Assembly (NCBI GenBank): GCA_964019415.1
Contig: OZ025876.1
Coordinates: 6,974,993-7,038,992 of the forward strand
From: Ianthella basta
Taxonomy: Eukaryota; Porifera; Demospongiae; Verongiida; Ianthellidae
Reading direction: 5' to 3'
DNA: 64,000 nucleotides
Positions within the stretch are counted from its first letter, which is position 1. Each line of letters opens with the position of its first letter. The notes under the pieces were generated by a model. It had not been told where the DNA came from. It did not search any database and worked only from the letters and a program-made list of their open reading frames with translations. The translations under genes were made by a program, and so were the position numbers. Shown here piece by piece: positions 32,870 to 44,719 of this stretch.

Positions 32870-33284
32870 CTACAGGAGAGAACAATCAAATGGTATTCAC
32901 ACAGAGATGTAGGAATTCACATGCTACCTCCTCCAATATACCCACTCTCACCATTCACTCACCCTCCACATCACATCAGATTGTTCACTACCACATTGGT
33001 GTGTGTGTGACAAGGTGTGGGGTGGATCAAAGGCACCAGTGTGCCACTAAACAAACCCTGGGGTATGGCACTGTTTGTAGCCAGTAGTAGAGACACTAGC
33101 ATTGCCAAAATCAAACACCCACCCAACAATTCACGTACAGTATAATAACGCTCACTCTGTGAGTCACCTGTATGGATAACACAAATCCATGGACGACTTT
33201 TACAATGACAGTATCAACTGTGCTTGAAACAATGTAAAGGTATCAGACAGCACAGCAGTGCTGTCTATGTAGTGATGGCAGTGG

Positions 33285-33500
33285 TTGTTTGTATGCTGTA
33301 GTGCAAACGAAGACGGCGCTTGCCACGACTCAAGCTGCTGTGTTACTTGGCCAAGTGGGGCAGATGCCTTTACAAATTACGTAATTCAACCGGATGAAAC
33401 TGGTGGGACTGGTGCCATTGCAAGCAGCTGTGTACAGCATCTGAAGGTTTCTTCTCCTGTTGTTTTGCTCCACAGTGGAATTCTTCGCTTTGCTCTATGA
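33285..33500 (+). other. Unrecognised open frame, copy 1 of 2
   Basis: Reads ADAFTNYVIQPDETGGTGAI and SSPVVLLHSGIL. The copy at 35,350 keeps the frame despite an indel upstream. It sits in the intron of the ankyrin array, on the opposite strand, next to an AG-flanked segment. Function and reality as a gene are unknown; a transposon fragment is possible. Confidence 0.25.
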
Positions 33501-34122
33501 CTAAGTGTGGCATTTGGCTTGTGGAATGAATTATTTAGCTAAAACGTCAATACAATTTCTCAAATGCAAATTGCAGTTAATTCTATCAGGAACTACACAA
33601 GGAAGTTAAATTTATCGTGCATCGTAGCTCATGCTCCATAGAAAGTGCAGGAACTGGAAATATAAACATTTTCTACAATAATAGTAAGGATGTAGAGATG
33701 GCATGAAAAGGACAGAAACAAGCAGACTGTTACACAGTGGTGCATTAACCAACGTCCCTAAATTCAAGGGTAAAGGACACTATATGGTGGACATTCTTGC
33801 ATGTCGGGACCATGTACATATTTGGTTTTAAAGGGTCAATACCTTTCGTTCAGTGCAGCTCTTAAAAGATTTACAATTGCTAATTTTCAGCATCCATTGA
33901 GCCATTCTGTTGTTTTGAATTAAGGTGCAATTTCCACATGTAATTCTCGCACTTATACACACTTACTAGTGGGCATTTGAGAAGTGAACACACATCCCAA
34001 ATCACAATTAATCATAAGTAATGTGATCTTGTGTTCCAGCTTCCTGCGTCACTTGGTCACATGTGGGAACTAACACAAGTTGATTGCTCACTCACTCCTC
34101 CCATTAACTCCCATCCACTCAC

Positions 34123-34227
34123 TTTATCATCCTCCTCATTCACATTACAGTTGTATGTCTCTACCAGGAGTCTGGCCACTGGAAGGTGACCCTCTCGAGC
34201 TGCCAACATCAGTGGGGTACGACCACC
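34123..34227 (-). CDS. Ankyrin-repeat exon (type C)
   Basis: 105 bp, phase 0-0; GGRTPLMLAAREGHLPVARL, donor GTGAGT. Confidence 0.8.
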
Positions 34228-34565
34228 CTGAGGATTGGGTGGGACATGATCAATACAGTACATAGCCAACAACTTGTACAAATGAACTGAATGTTGGTGG
34301 TGGTGTGCTGTTGGGCTGCATGTGTGTGTGTACAATAGCTACAGTACACTGTTTACTGTTGTAGTGTGTGACAAGTTTTGTGATACGTGTGTATGCATGT
34401 GATACATGTACGACCTGTGTGGGTGTATGTGTGATCGTGTGTGTGTAGTGTGTATTGAAGTGCATGTGTGGCAGTGCCTACTTCTTGGATAAAAATACTG
34501 TACATCAAACACATAACATCGTAATGAGCAAATCACACACTGTCATGTACCACTCTACAACTCAC

Positions 34566-34769
34566 TGCAGTACTCAAACTGAGGTCAAATCCACACTGGT
34601 CCATGAGGTACCTCATCACTGGGAGGCTACCACCCCAAACTGCATAGTGAAGACATGTCCGACCATTATCATCCACCTCAAACATCCTCTCTCCAAAGAG
34701 GGGCAACAGGTACTCCACACACTCAAGCGATCCACCAATGGCAGCTTGGTGAAGGGCAGTGGTTGAACC
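34566..34769 (-). CDS. Two-ankyrin exon (type B)
   Basis: 204 bp, 68 codons, phase 0-0, acceptor acacag, donor GTGAGT. Encodes GSTTALHQAAIGGSLECVEY then GRTCLHYAVWGGSLPVMRYL, two repeats. Confidence 0.83.
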
Positions 34770-34842
34770 CTGTGTACATGGTGAGTATCATGAGTGGAAT
34801 GTTGTATTAGGTTGTGGGTACACACTGACGAGTGTGACTCAC

Positions 34843-34938
34843 TTGCGCTTTGTGAAACACATCTCCCCCATGTTCCACTAACATCTTCAGTACAGGGAGG
34901 TGGTTCTTCAATGCAGCATACATCACTGGTGTTGCAGA
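34843..34938 (-). CDS. Ankyrin-repeat exon (type A)
   Basis: 96 bp, phase 0-0; SATPVMYAALKNHLPVLKML. Confidence 0.8.
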
Positions 34939-35349
34939 CTACAGGAGAGAACAATCAAATGATATTCACACAGAGATGTAGGAATTCACATGCTGCCTCC
35001 TCCAGTACCCACTCTCACCATTCACTCACCCTCCACATCACATCAGATTGCTCACTACCACATTGGTGTGTGTGACAGGGTGTGGGGTGGATCAAAGGCA
35101 CCAGTGTGCCACTAAACAAACCCTGGGGTATGGCACTGTTTGTGGCCAGTAGTAGAGACACTAGCATTGTCAAAATCAAACACCCACCCAACGCGTCATG
35201 TACACTATAATAACGCTCATTCTCTGAGTCACCTGCACGGACAACACAAATCCATGGACGGCTTTGACAATGACAGTATCAACTGTGTTTGAAATAATGT
35301 AAAGGTATCAGACAGCACAGCAGTGCTGTCTATGTAGTGATGGCAGTGG

Positions 35350-35604
35350 TTGTTTGTATGCTGTAGTACAAACAAAGACAGCGCTTGCCACGACTCCAGC
35401 TGTGTTGCTTGGCTAAGTGGGGCAGATGCCTTTACAAATTACGTAATTCAACCGGATGAAACCGGTGTGACTGGTGCCATTGCAAGCAGCTGCGTACAGC
35501 ATCTGAAGGCTTCTTCTCCTGTTGTTTTGCTCCACAGTGGAATTCTTCGCCTTGCTCTACGACTTAGTGTGGCATTTGGCTTGTGGAATGAATTATTTAG
35601 CTAA
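35350..35604 (+). other. Unrecognised open frame, copy 2 of 2
   Basis: Paralogue of 33,285 with ADAFTNYVIQPDETGVTGAI and a longer C-terminus (LALRLSVAFGLWNELFS). Unknown. Confidence 0.25.
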
Positions 35605-35797
35605 AACGTCAATACAATTTCTCAAATGCAAATTGCAGCTAATTCTATCAGGATCTACACAAGGAAGTTAAATTTATCGTGCATCTTAGCTTATGCTCCA
35701 TAGAAAGTGCAGGAACTGGAAATATAAACATTTTCTACAAAAATAGTAGGGATGAAGAGATGGCATGAAAAGGACAGAAACAAGCAAAGACTGTTAC

Positions 35798-36412
35798 CAA
35801 GAGTAGATAAGAGATGAGAGTATGCAACCGCGTATCCCTGTGTGTATAACAGCATTTTTCTAAAATGACGTAGCAACACGTCACACGTGGGCATGGTAAG
35901 GCTACTTAATATTCTGATGTAATGGATGAATACCATTAACTCAATCCTCCAGTCTGTACGTACTCGGCATCAATTGCACAGCTCTTCAGTTTATTAGTCA
36001 GGAGTTTCAACGATGTCCAGGACCAGCTGGTTGACACCGGTCTCTTCACTGGATAGATTGATCCTAGAATTTAATGTGTAGCCACCGTAAAACTCGGAGG
36101 ACAGCGCTGCGGAGCCGTGGATGGCAGCGCTGTGACCCAAATCCACGCTTGCTGTCCTGGTCCTTCCTCGCAGGCACTGCAGAGGCGTCCTGTACATTGT
36201 TGCAACTCCTGACTAACAAACCGAAGGGCTTGCAATCGATGCCGAGTACATACAGACTGGCAGATTGAGTTAATAGTATTCATCCATTACATCAGAATAT
36301 TAAGCTGTAGCGTTACCATGCCCACATGTGACGTGTTGCTGCGTTATCTTAGAAAAATGCTGTTACGGGTGGGTATACACGGTTGCACACTCTCATCTCT
36401 TATCTACTCTTG
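35798..36412. mobile_element. Foldback MITE, 615 bp, 7-bp target duplication
   Basis: Starts CAAGAGTAGATAAGAGATG and ends with its complement; inverted arms run about 250-280 bp each with a short unique centre near 36.1 kb. It is flanked by CTGTTAC (35,791-797 and 36,413-419). The paralogous intron at 33,740 has a single uninterrupted gactgttacacagtgg. No open frame inside. Confidence 0.9.
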
Positions 36413-36808
36413 CTGTTACACAGTGGAGCATTAACCAACGTCCTTAAATTCAAGGGTAAAGGACACTATATGGTGCGACATTCTTGCATGTAGGGACCGT
36501 GTACATATTTGGTTTAAAATGGTCACTACCTTTCGTTCAGTGCAGCTCTTAAAAAATTTGCAATTGCTAATTTTCAGCATCCATTGAGCCATTATGTTGT
36601 TTTGAATTAAGGTGCAATTCCCCATGTAACTCATGCACATATACACACTTACTAGTGGGCATTTGAGAAGTAAACACACATTCCAAGTCACAATCAAACA
36701 TAAGAAATGTGATCTTGTGTTCCAGCTTCCTGTGTCACTAGGTCACATGTGGGAACTAACACCAGTTGAGTGCTCACTCACTCCTCCCATTAACTCCCAT
36801 CCACTCAC

Positions 36809-36913
36809 ATTACTATCCTCCTCATTCACATTACACTTGTATGTCTCCACCAGGAGTCTGGCCAGTGAAAGGTGACCACCTATAGCTGCCAACATCAGTG
36901 GGGTACGACCACC
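36809..36913 (-). CDS. Ankyrin-repeat exon (type C)
   Basis: 105 bp, phase 0-0; GGRTPLMLAAIGGHLSLARL. Confidence 0.8.
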
Positions 36914-37843
36914 CTGAGGATTGGGTGGGACATGGTCAATACAGTACACAGCCAACAACTTGTACAAATGAACTGAATGTAAATGAACTGAATGTTGGCG
37001 GTGGTGTGCTGTTGGGCTGCATGTGTGTGTGTACAATAGCTACAGTACACTGTTTACTGTTGTAGTGTGTGGCAAGTTTGTGTCGGCATTACTAAAACGC
37101 GGAATACGGAATAGCGGAATAACGGAATAGCGGAATAACGGAATAACGGAATAGCAGAATAACGGAATAACGGAATTAGATATATTAAAATGGCGGACGA
37201 GTCGTACGCAAACAAGTCTCGCTGGCGTTTGCTTCTGCCCAGAAAGGTTCGAATTTCGAACGAAAGGAAGGGAAATGGGTATATTGATAACTTCTTGGAA
37301 GTGGTTTGCCCAGAAATGCTTCTTCGAATGAAAACAGCAGCTAATCGCAGTTTCCTCGCACAAAAAACTCGAGAAAGGCACCGTACAACCCACTATCCAC
37401 TCTACGGCAGAGCCTCCGTCGCTCGCCGAAGTAGACTTTCATCCTATCTTGCTGCGTGTATACCACATATCTTGTCCCCACACCCAGCACCAGGCAGGCT
37501 TTTGGTGGGGGAAGTGGAGGGATAAATTGAAGGTTTGTGAGTGGGGGGGGGGGATGAATTGCCCTCCCACCTTGAAGAGTGTGTGGCTCTATTCTGCCCC
37601 CTCCCCCCCTCACACACACAAGTACACTTTAGCATTTCACAGAGCCATTCTATGCATGTAGCTATTGGTACACTCATGCAGTGCGTGTCACTGTGCTTGT
37701 GTGTGAGCATGTGTACATGCGCGTGTGTGTGTGAGTGGAATGTGATGTGTGTGATGCATGAGTGGAGTGTGTATGTGATGTGTGTGCGTATGTACATGTG
37801 TGTGTGAGTGGAGGTGTAGTGTGTGCATGTATGTCACTGTGCC

Positions 37844-37878
<35 letters not shown>

Positions 37879-38036
37879 CTGGGTTGTATGAGTGGAGTGT
37901 GGGTGTGTGCATGTATGGGAGGGAGTTTGGGGAAGCAATACCAAAGGTTTTAATGAAGTGAGGGCTTCTCAGCTGGCTCAGGCATCAGAAAGGGTTGGTT
38001 CTCTAATACCAGCTTCACAACAGGGTTGAAAACCTT

Positions 38037-38075
38037 GCCGACGTTTCGACCAGATGCTCTGGTCTTCTTCAGGGC
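38037..38075 (-). ncRNA. PLE hammerhead motif, left arm
   Basis: Minus-strand CUGAAGA (38,072-066), stem II GACCAG/CUGGUC, GAAA, CGUC; mirror image of the right-arm copy. Confidence 0.6.
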
Positions 38076-38124
38076 GAAGATAGGCTAGCGCGAGCACGGA
38101 TCATATTTATAGCCTAGCATCTCA

Positions 38125-38415
38125 TCATGCGCTGTCACCGGAAGCCACATCAAGGGGTGTCACCGGAAGTTGCGGGATTGCCTTCCTCAAGGCGGCCATC
38201 CAACATCCAGGCAGCTCCAGCCCACCATCCCTGTTGAGGGAGGGGTGGTTCAGCCTGATGTGGATTGCCTCCTTGAGCATCAGTTCTTTGGAGGTCCTGG
38301 CTTGGTCGATCACTGTTGTCTCCTCCCATTTGATTGGATGGTGGTTCTCCCACGCATGTTCTGCAAGGGCTGACTTCTCCAGTGTCCCATTCTGACAGGC
38401 ATCCTGGTGCTCTTT
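38125..38415 (-). pseudogene. PLE GIY-YIG C-terminal fragment, left arm
   Basis: Encodes EHQDACQNGTLEKSALAEHA then HPIKWEETTVID, KELMLKEAIHIRL and NRDGGLELPGCW, the conserved end of PLE nucleases, to a stop at 38,125. RT and the GIY-YIG start are absent (5' truncation). Confidence 0.75.
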
Positions 38416-38447
38416 CATTGATTCAATTGATTTCATTGATTTCAATG

Positions 38448-38738
38448 AAAGAGCACCAGGATGCCTGTCAGAAGGGGACACTGGAGAAGTCAGCCCTTGC
38501 AGAACATGCGTGGGAGAACCACCATCCAATCAAATGGGAGGAGACAACAGTGATCGACCAAGCCAGGACCTCCAAAGAACTGATGCTCAAGGAGGCAATC
38601 CACATCAGGCTGAACCACCCCTCCCTCAACAGGGATGGTGGGCTGGAGCTGCCTGGATGTTGGATGGCCGCCTTGAGGAAGGCAATCCCGCAACTTCCGG
38701 TGACACCCCTTGATGTGGCTTCCGGTGACAGCGCATGA
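38448..38738 (+). pseudogene. PLE GIY-YIG C-terminal fragment, right arm
   Basis: Mirror copy of the left-arm fragment with one early difference (QKGT for QNGT); stop at 38,738. Confidence 0.75.
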
Positions 38739-38787
38739 TGAGATGCTAGGCTATAAATATGATCCGTGCTCGCGCTAGCCTATCTTC

Positions 38788-38826
38788 GCCCTGAAGAAGA
38801 CCAGAGCATCTGGTCGAAACGTCGGC
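38788..38826 (+). ncRNA. PLE hammerhead motif, right arm
   Basis: CUGAAGA at 38,791-797 (position 7 is free in the consensus), unpaired A, stem II GACCAG/CUGGUC with loop AGCAU, GAAA 816-819, short CG stem III, GUC with cleavage after C38,823, stem I GCC/GGC. It lies 50 bp beyond the nuclease stop, the usual place in PLE ends. Confidence 0.62.
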
Positions 38827-39803
38827 AAGGTTTTCAACCCTGTTGTGAAGCTGGTATTAGAGAACCAACCCTTTCTTTACCAAAGGTTTTGTCCCCACAC
38901 CCACCACAGGCAGGTCTAGGCAAGTGTGGGAAGACTATGTCTGTCATTGCCTTTCCCCCATACTCCCTCCCATGCACATGCATGCACACTACACCTCCAC
39001 TCTCACAAATGCACATACGCACACACATCACATACACACCCCACTCATTTGCACACACACACATGCACACACGCACGCACGCACCACATTCCACTCTCTC
39101 ACTCACAGTGACACACATGCACATGCACACATCACACTCACAAACTTCAAGGTGGGAGGGCAATTCACCCTCTCCCCAACACACACCTTCAATTGATCCC
39201 TCCACCTCCCCTACCAAAAGCCTGCCTGGTGGTGGGTGTGGGAACAAGATATGTGGTATACATGTAGCTATTGTTGCGTCGGGACATAAGATAGGATGAA
39301 TCTTTACTTCGGCGAGCGACGGAGGCTCTGCCGTTGAGTGGATAGTGGGTTGTACAGTGCCTTTCTCGAGGAAACTGCGAAGAAGCATTTCTGGGCAAAC
39401 CACTTCCAAGAAGTTATCAATATACCCATTTCCCTTCCTTTCATTCGAAATTCGAACCTTTCTGGGCAGAAGCAAACGCCAGCGAGACTTGTTTGCGTAC
39501 GACTCGTCCGCCATTTTAATATATCTAATTCCATTATTCCGCTATTCCGCTATTCCGTTATTCCGCTATTCCGTTATTCCGCTATTCCGTATTCCGCGTT
39601 TTAGTAATGCCGAGTTTGTGTGATACATGTGTATGTGTGTGATACATGTACGACCTGTGTGGGTGTATGTGAGATCATGTGTGTAGTGTGTATTGAAGTG
39701 CATGTGTGCCAGTGCCTAATTCTTGGATAAAAATACTGTACATCAAACACATAACATCGTAAAGAACAAATCACACACTTTCACGTACCACTCTACAACT
39801 CAC

Positions 39804-40007
39804 TGCAGTTCTCAAACTGAGTTCAAATCCGCATCGGTCCACGAGGTACCTCATCACTGGGAGGCTACCACCGACAATTGCACAGTGAAGACATGTCGCA
39901 CCATGATCATCCACCTCAATCATCCTCTCTCCAAAGAGGGGCAACAGGTACTCCACACACTCAAGGGATCCACCAATGGCAGCTTGGTGAAGGGCAGTGG
40001 TTGAACC
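39804..40007 (-). CDS. Two-ankyrin exon (type B)
   Basis: 204 bp, phase 0-0; GSTTALHQAAIGGSLECVEY then ATCLHCAIVGGSLPVMRYLV. Confidence 0.83.
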
Positions 40008-40080
40008 CTGTGTACACAGTTAGTACCATGAGTGGAATGTTGTACTAGGTTGTGGGTACACACTGACGAGTGTGACTCAC

Positions 40081-40176
40081 TTGTGATTTGTGAAACACAT
40101 CTCCCCCATGTTCCACCAACATCTTCAGTACAGGGAGGTGGTTCTTCAATGCAGCATACATCACTGGTGTCCATGA
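40081..40176 (-). CDS. Ankyrin-repeat exon (type A)
   Basis: 96 bp, phase 0-0; WTPVMYAALKNHLPVLKML, ending FHKSQ. Confidence 0.8.
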
Positions 40177-41005
40177 CTACAGGAGAGAACAATCAAATGA
40201 TATTCGCACAGTGATACAGGAATTCATATGCTGCCTCCTCCAATACCCACTTTCACCATTCACTCACCCTCCACATCACATCACATTGTTCACTACCACA
40301 TTGGTGTGTGTGACAGGGTGTGGGGTGGATCAAAGGCACCAGTGTGCCACTATACAAACCCTGGGGTATGGTACTGTTTGTGGCCAGTAGTAGAGACACT
40401 AGCATTGTCAAAATCAAACACACACCCAACAATTCACGTACAGTAATATAACGCTCATTCTGCGAGTCACCTGCATGGATAACACAAATCCATGGACGAC
40501 TTTCACATTGAAAGTATCAACTGTGCTTGAAATAATGTAAAGCTATACGCTATTGAACGAAGTGAGAGTTTCTCAGCTGGCTTGGGTATGAGTAGTTTCA
40601 ACAATAGGCCAGATTATCTCATCAAAACCTCCGCCAAGTTCAACCCTATGGTTTGGATCTGGTACGAGGAGAACTACCCATCTTGGCATGCATTATTGTG
40701 CTGTATTTGGTTTCAAATGGCCGATACCTTTCGTTCAGTGCAGCTTTTAACGGATTTACAGTTGAAACTTTTCAGCATCCATTGTCCCGTTATAATGTTT
40801 TGAACTAAGGTGCAATTTCCACATGTAACTCTCACACATACACACACTTACTAGTGGGTATTTGAGAGGTAAACACATCCCAAATCACAATCAAACATAA
40901 GAAATGTGATCTTGTGTTCCAGCTTTCTGTGTCACTTGGTCACATGTGGGAACTAATACAAGTTGAGTGCTCACTCACTTCTCCCATTAACTCCCATCCA
41001 CTCAC

Positions 41006-41110
41006 ATTATTATCCTCCTCATTCACATCACAGTTGTATGTCTCAACCAGGAGTCTGGCCACTGGAAGGTGACCCTCTCGAGCTGCCAACATCAGTGGGG
41101 TATGACCATC
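41006..41110 (-). CDS. Ankyrin-repeat exon (type C)
   Basis: 105 bp, phase 0-0; DGHTPLMLAAREGHLPVARL. Confidence 0.8.
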
Positions 41111-41464
41111 CTGAGGATTGGGTGGGACATGGTCAATACAGTACACAGTCAACAACTTGTACAAATGAACTGAATGTAAATGAACTGAATGTTGGTGATG
41201 GTGTGCTGTTGGGCTGCATGTGTGTGTGTGTACAATAGCTACAGTACACTGTTTACTGTTGTAGTGTGTGACAAGTTTGTGTGATACGTGTGTATGTGTG
41301 TGATACATGTACGACCTGTGTGGGTGTATGTGAGATCATGTGTGTAGTGTGTATTGAAGTGAATGTGTGGCAGTGCCTAATTCTTGGATAAAAATACTGT
41401 ACATCAAACACATAACATCGTAATGAACGAATCACACACTGTCATGTACCACTCTACAACTTAC

Positions 41465-41668
41465 TGCAGTTCTCAAACTGAGGTCAAATCCACACTGGTC
41501 CACGAGGTACATCATCACTGGGAGGCTACCACCGACAACTGCACAGTGAAGACATGTCCAACCATTATCATCCACCTCAAATATCCTCTCTCCAAAGAAG
41601 GGCAACAGGTACTCCACACACTCAAGGGATCCACCATAGGAAGCTTGGTGAAGGGCAGTGGTTGAACC
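41465..41668 (-). CDS. Two-ankyrin exon (type B)
   Basis: 204 bp, phase 0-0, donor GTAAGT; second repeat TCLHCAVVGGSLPVMMYLVD. Confidence 0.83.
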
Positions 41669-41741
41669 CTGTGTACATGGTTAGTATCATGAGTGGAATG
41701 TTGTACTAGGTTGTGGGTACACACTGACGAGTGTGACTCAC

Positions 41742-41837
41742 TTGTGATTTGTGAAACACATCTCCCCCATGTTCCACCAACATCTTCAATACAGGGAGGT
41801 GGTTCTTCTCTGCAGCATACATCACTGGTGTTGCAGA
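41742..41837 (-). CDS. Ankyrin-repeat exon (type A)
   Basis: 96 bp, phase 0-0; SATPVMYAAEKNHLPVLKM. Confidence 0.8.
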
Positions 41838-42666
41838 CTACAGGAGAGAACAATCAAATGATATTCACACAGAGATGTAGGAATTCACATGCTGCCTCCT
41901 CCAGTACCCACTCTCACCATTCACTCACCCTCCATGTCACATCACATTGTTCACTACCACATTGGTGTGTGTGACAGGGTGTGGGGTGGATCAAAGGCAC
42001 CAGTGTGCCACTAAACAAACCCTGGGGTATGGCACTGTTTGTGGCCAGTAGTAGAGACACTAGCATTGTCAAAATCAAACACCCACCCAACAATTCACAT
42101 ACAGTAATATAACGCTCATTCTGCGAGTCACCTGTATGGATAACACAAATCCATGGACGACTTTCACATTGAAAGTATCAACTGTGCTTGAAATAATGTA
42201 AAGCTATACGCTATTGAACGAAGTGAGAGTTTCTCAGCTGGCTTGGGTATGAGTAGTTTCAACAATAGGCCAGATTATCTCATCAAAACCTCCGCCAAGT
42301 TCAACCCTATGGTTTGGATCTGGTACGAGGAGAACTACCCATCTTGGCATGCATTATTGTGCTGTATTTGGTTTCAAATGGCCGATACCTTTCGTTCAGT
42401 GCAGCTTTTAACAGATTTACAGTTGAAACTTTTCAGCATCCATTGTCCCGTTTAATGTTTTGAACTAAGGTGCAATTTCCACATGTAACTCTCACACATA
42501 CACACTTACTAGTGGGTATTTGAGAGGTAAACACACATTCCAAGTCACAATCAAACATAAGACATGTGCATCTTGTGTTCCAGCTTCCTGTGTCACTAGG
42601 TCACATGTGGGAACTAACACCAGTTGAGTGCTCACTCACTCCTCCCATTAACTCCCATCCACTCAC

Positions 42667-42771
42667 ATTACTATCCTCCTCATTCACATCACACTTGTAT
42701 GTCTCCACCAGGAGTCTGGCAAATGGAAGGTGACCCTCTTCAGCTGCCACCATCAGTGGGGTATGACCACC
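42667..42771 (-). CDS. Ankyrin-repeat exon (type C)
   Basis: 105 bp, phase 0-0; GGHTPLMVAAEEGHLPFARL. Confidence 0.8.
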
Positions 42772-43127
42772 CTGAGGATTGGGTGGGACATGGTCAATAC
42801 AGTACACAGCCAACAACTTGTACAAATGAACTGAATGTAAATGAACTGAATGTTGGTGGTGGTGTGCTGTTGGGCTGCATGTGAGTGTGTGTACAATAGC
42901 TACAGTACACTGTTTACTGTTGTAGTGTGTGGCAAGTTTGTGTGATACGTGTGTATGTGTGTGATACATGTACGACCTGTGTGAGTGTATGTGTGATTGT
43001 GTGTGTGTAGTGTGTATTGAAGTGCATGTGTGGCAGTGCCTAATTCTTGGATAAAAATACTGTACATCAAACACATAACATCGTAATGAACGAATCACAC
43101 ACTGTCATGTACCACTCTACAACTCAC

Positions 43128-43331
43128 TGCAGTTCTTAAACTGAGGTCAAATCCACACTGGTCCACGAGGTACCTCATCACTGGGAGGCTACCACCCCAA
43201 ACTGCATAGTGAAGACATGTCCGACCATGATCATCCACCTCAATCATCCTGTCTCCAAAGAGGGGCAACAGGTACTCCACACACTCAAGGGATCCACCAT
43301 AGGCAGCCCAGTGAAGGACAGTGAGTGAACC
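43128..43331 (-). CDS. Two-ankyrin exon (type B)
   Basis: 204 bp, phase 0-0; GSLTVLHWAAYGGSLECVEY then TCLHYAVWGGSLPVMRYLVD. Confidence 0.83.
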
Positions 43332-43404
43332 CTGTGTACATGGTTAGTATCATGAGTGGAATGTTGTATTAGGTTGTGGGTACACACTGACGAGTGTGAC
43401 TCAC

Positions 43405-43500
43405 TAGTCCCTTGTGAAACACATCTCCCCCATGTTCCACCAACATCTTCAGTACAGGGAGGTGGTTCTTCACTGCAGCATACATCACTGGTGTCGCTGA
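43405..43500 (-). CDS. Ankyrin-repeat exon (type A)
   Basis: 96 bp, phase 0-0; SATPVMYAAVKNHLPVLKM, ending FHKGL. Confidence 0.8.
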
Positions 43501-44315
43501 CTACAGGAGAGAACAATCAAATGATATTCACACAGTGATACAGGAATTCATATGCTGCCTCCTCCAATACCCACTCTCACCATTCACTCACCCTCCACAT
43601 CACATCAGATTGCTCACTGCCACATTGGTGTGTGTGTGACAGGGTGTGGGGTGGATCAAAGGCACCAGTGTACTACTAAACAAACCCTGGGGTATGGCAC
43701 TGTTTGTGGCCAGTAGTAGAGACACTAGCACTGTCAAAATCAAACACCCACCCAACACGTCACGTACAGTAATATAACGCTCATTCTGCGAGTCACCTGC
43801 ATGGATGACTTTCACATTGAAAGTATCAACTGTGCTTGAAATAATGTAAAGGTATACGCTATTGAACGAAGTGAGAGTTTCTCAGCTGGCTTGGGTATGA
43901 GTAGTTTCAACAATAGGCCAGATTATCTCATCAAAACCTCTGCCAAGTTCAACCCTATGGTTTGGATCTGGTACGAGGAGAACTACCCATCTTGGCATGC
44001 ATTATTGTGCTGTATTTGGTTTCAAATGGCCGATACCTTTCGTTCAGTGGAGCTTTTAACAGATTTACAGTTGAAAAGTTTCACCATCCATTGTCCCGTT
44101 ATAATGTTTTGAACTAAGGTGCAATTTCCACATGTAACTCTCACACATACACACACTTACTAGTGGGTATTTGAGAGGTAAACACATCCCAAATCACAAT
44201 CAAACATAAGAAATGTGCATCTTGTGTTCCAGCTTTCTGTGTCACTAGGTCACATGTGGGAACTAACACAAGTTGATTGCTCACTCACTTCTCCCATTAA
44301 CTCCCATCCACTCAC

Positions 44316-44420
44316 ATTACTATCCTCCTCATTCACATCACACTTGTATGTCTCCACCAGGAGTCTGGCCAATGGAAGGTGACCCACTCCAGCTGCCACA
44401 ATCAGTGGGGTACAACCACC
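44316..44420 (-). CDS. Ankyrin-repeat exon (type C)
   Basis: 105 bp, phase 0-0, acceptor cttcag; GGCTPLIVAAGVGHLPLARL. Confidence 0.78.
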
Positions 44421-44524
44421 CTGAAGATTGGGTGGGACATGGTCAATACAGTACACAGCAAACAACTTGTACAAACGAACTGAATGTAAATGAACTGAAT
44501 GTTAGTGGTGGTGTGCTGTTGGGC

Positions 44525-44719
<195 letters not shown>

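Larger units (their letters stand above)
37987..38879. mobile_element. Palindrome of two PLE 3' ends
   Basis: Arms of about 435 bp, left beginning agaaagggttggttctc, right ending with its complement, centre near 38,430 (ttgattcaattgatttcattg). Each arm holds a PLE C-terminal nuclease segment, a 3' UTR and a hammerhead. The direct repeat taccaaaggtttt lies on both sides (near 37,940 and 38,880), as a target duplication would; the left side also holds about 34 bp resembling the cluster intron repeat. Confidence 0.8.
37083..39613. mobile_element. Foldback DNA element, 2.5 kb, 7-bp target duplication
   Basis: Ends TCGGCATTACTAAAACGCGG and its complement; arms of roughly 0.8 kb with indels. Each arm opens with short tandem ggaata(a)cggaata units, then a CpG-bearing segment with aaaatggcggacgag. 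Flanked by GTTTGTG (37,076-082 and 39,614-620); the paralogous introns near 41,270 and 42,940 show the empty site caagtttgtgtgatac. No transposase. The centre is occupied by a nested PLE palindrome. Confidence 0.9.

Noticed and set aside
32622..32885. Minus frames with DTSDVCC..EEPPPCTEDVGG, seen at each type A exon
   Set aside because: Another frame of the same exon gives a clean ankyrin repeat bounded by splice sites in phase.
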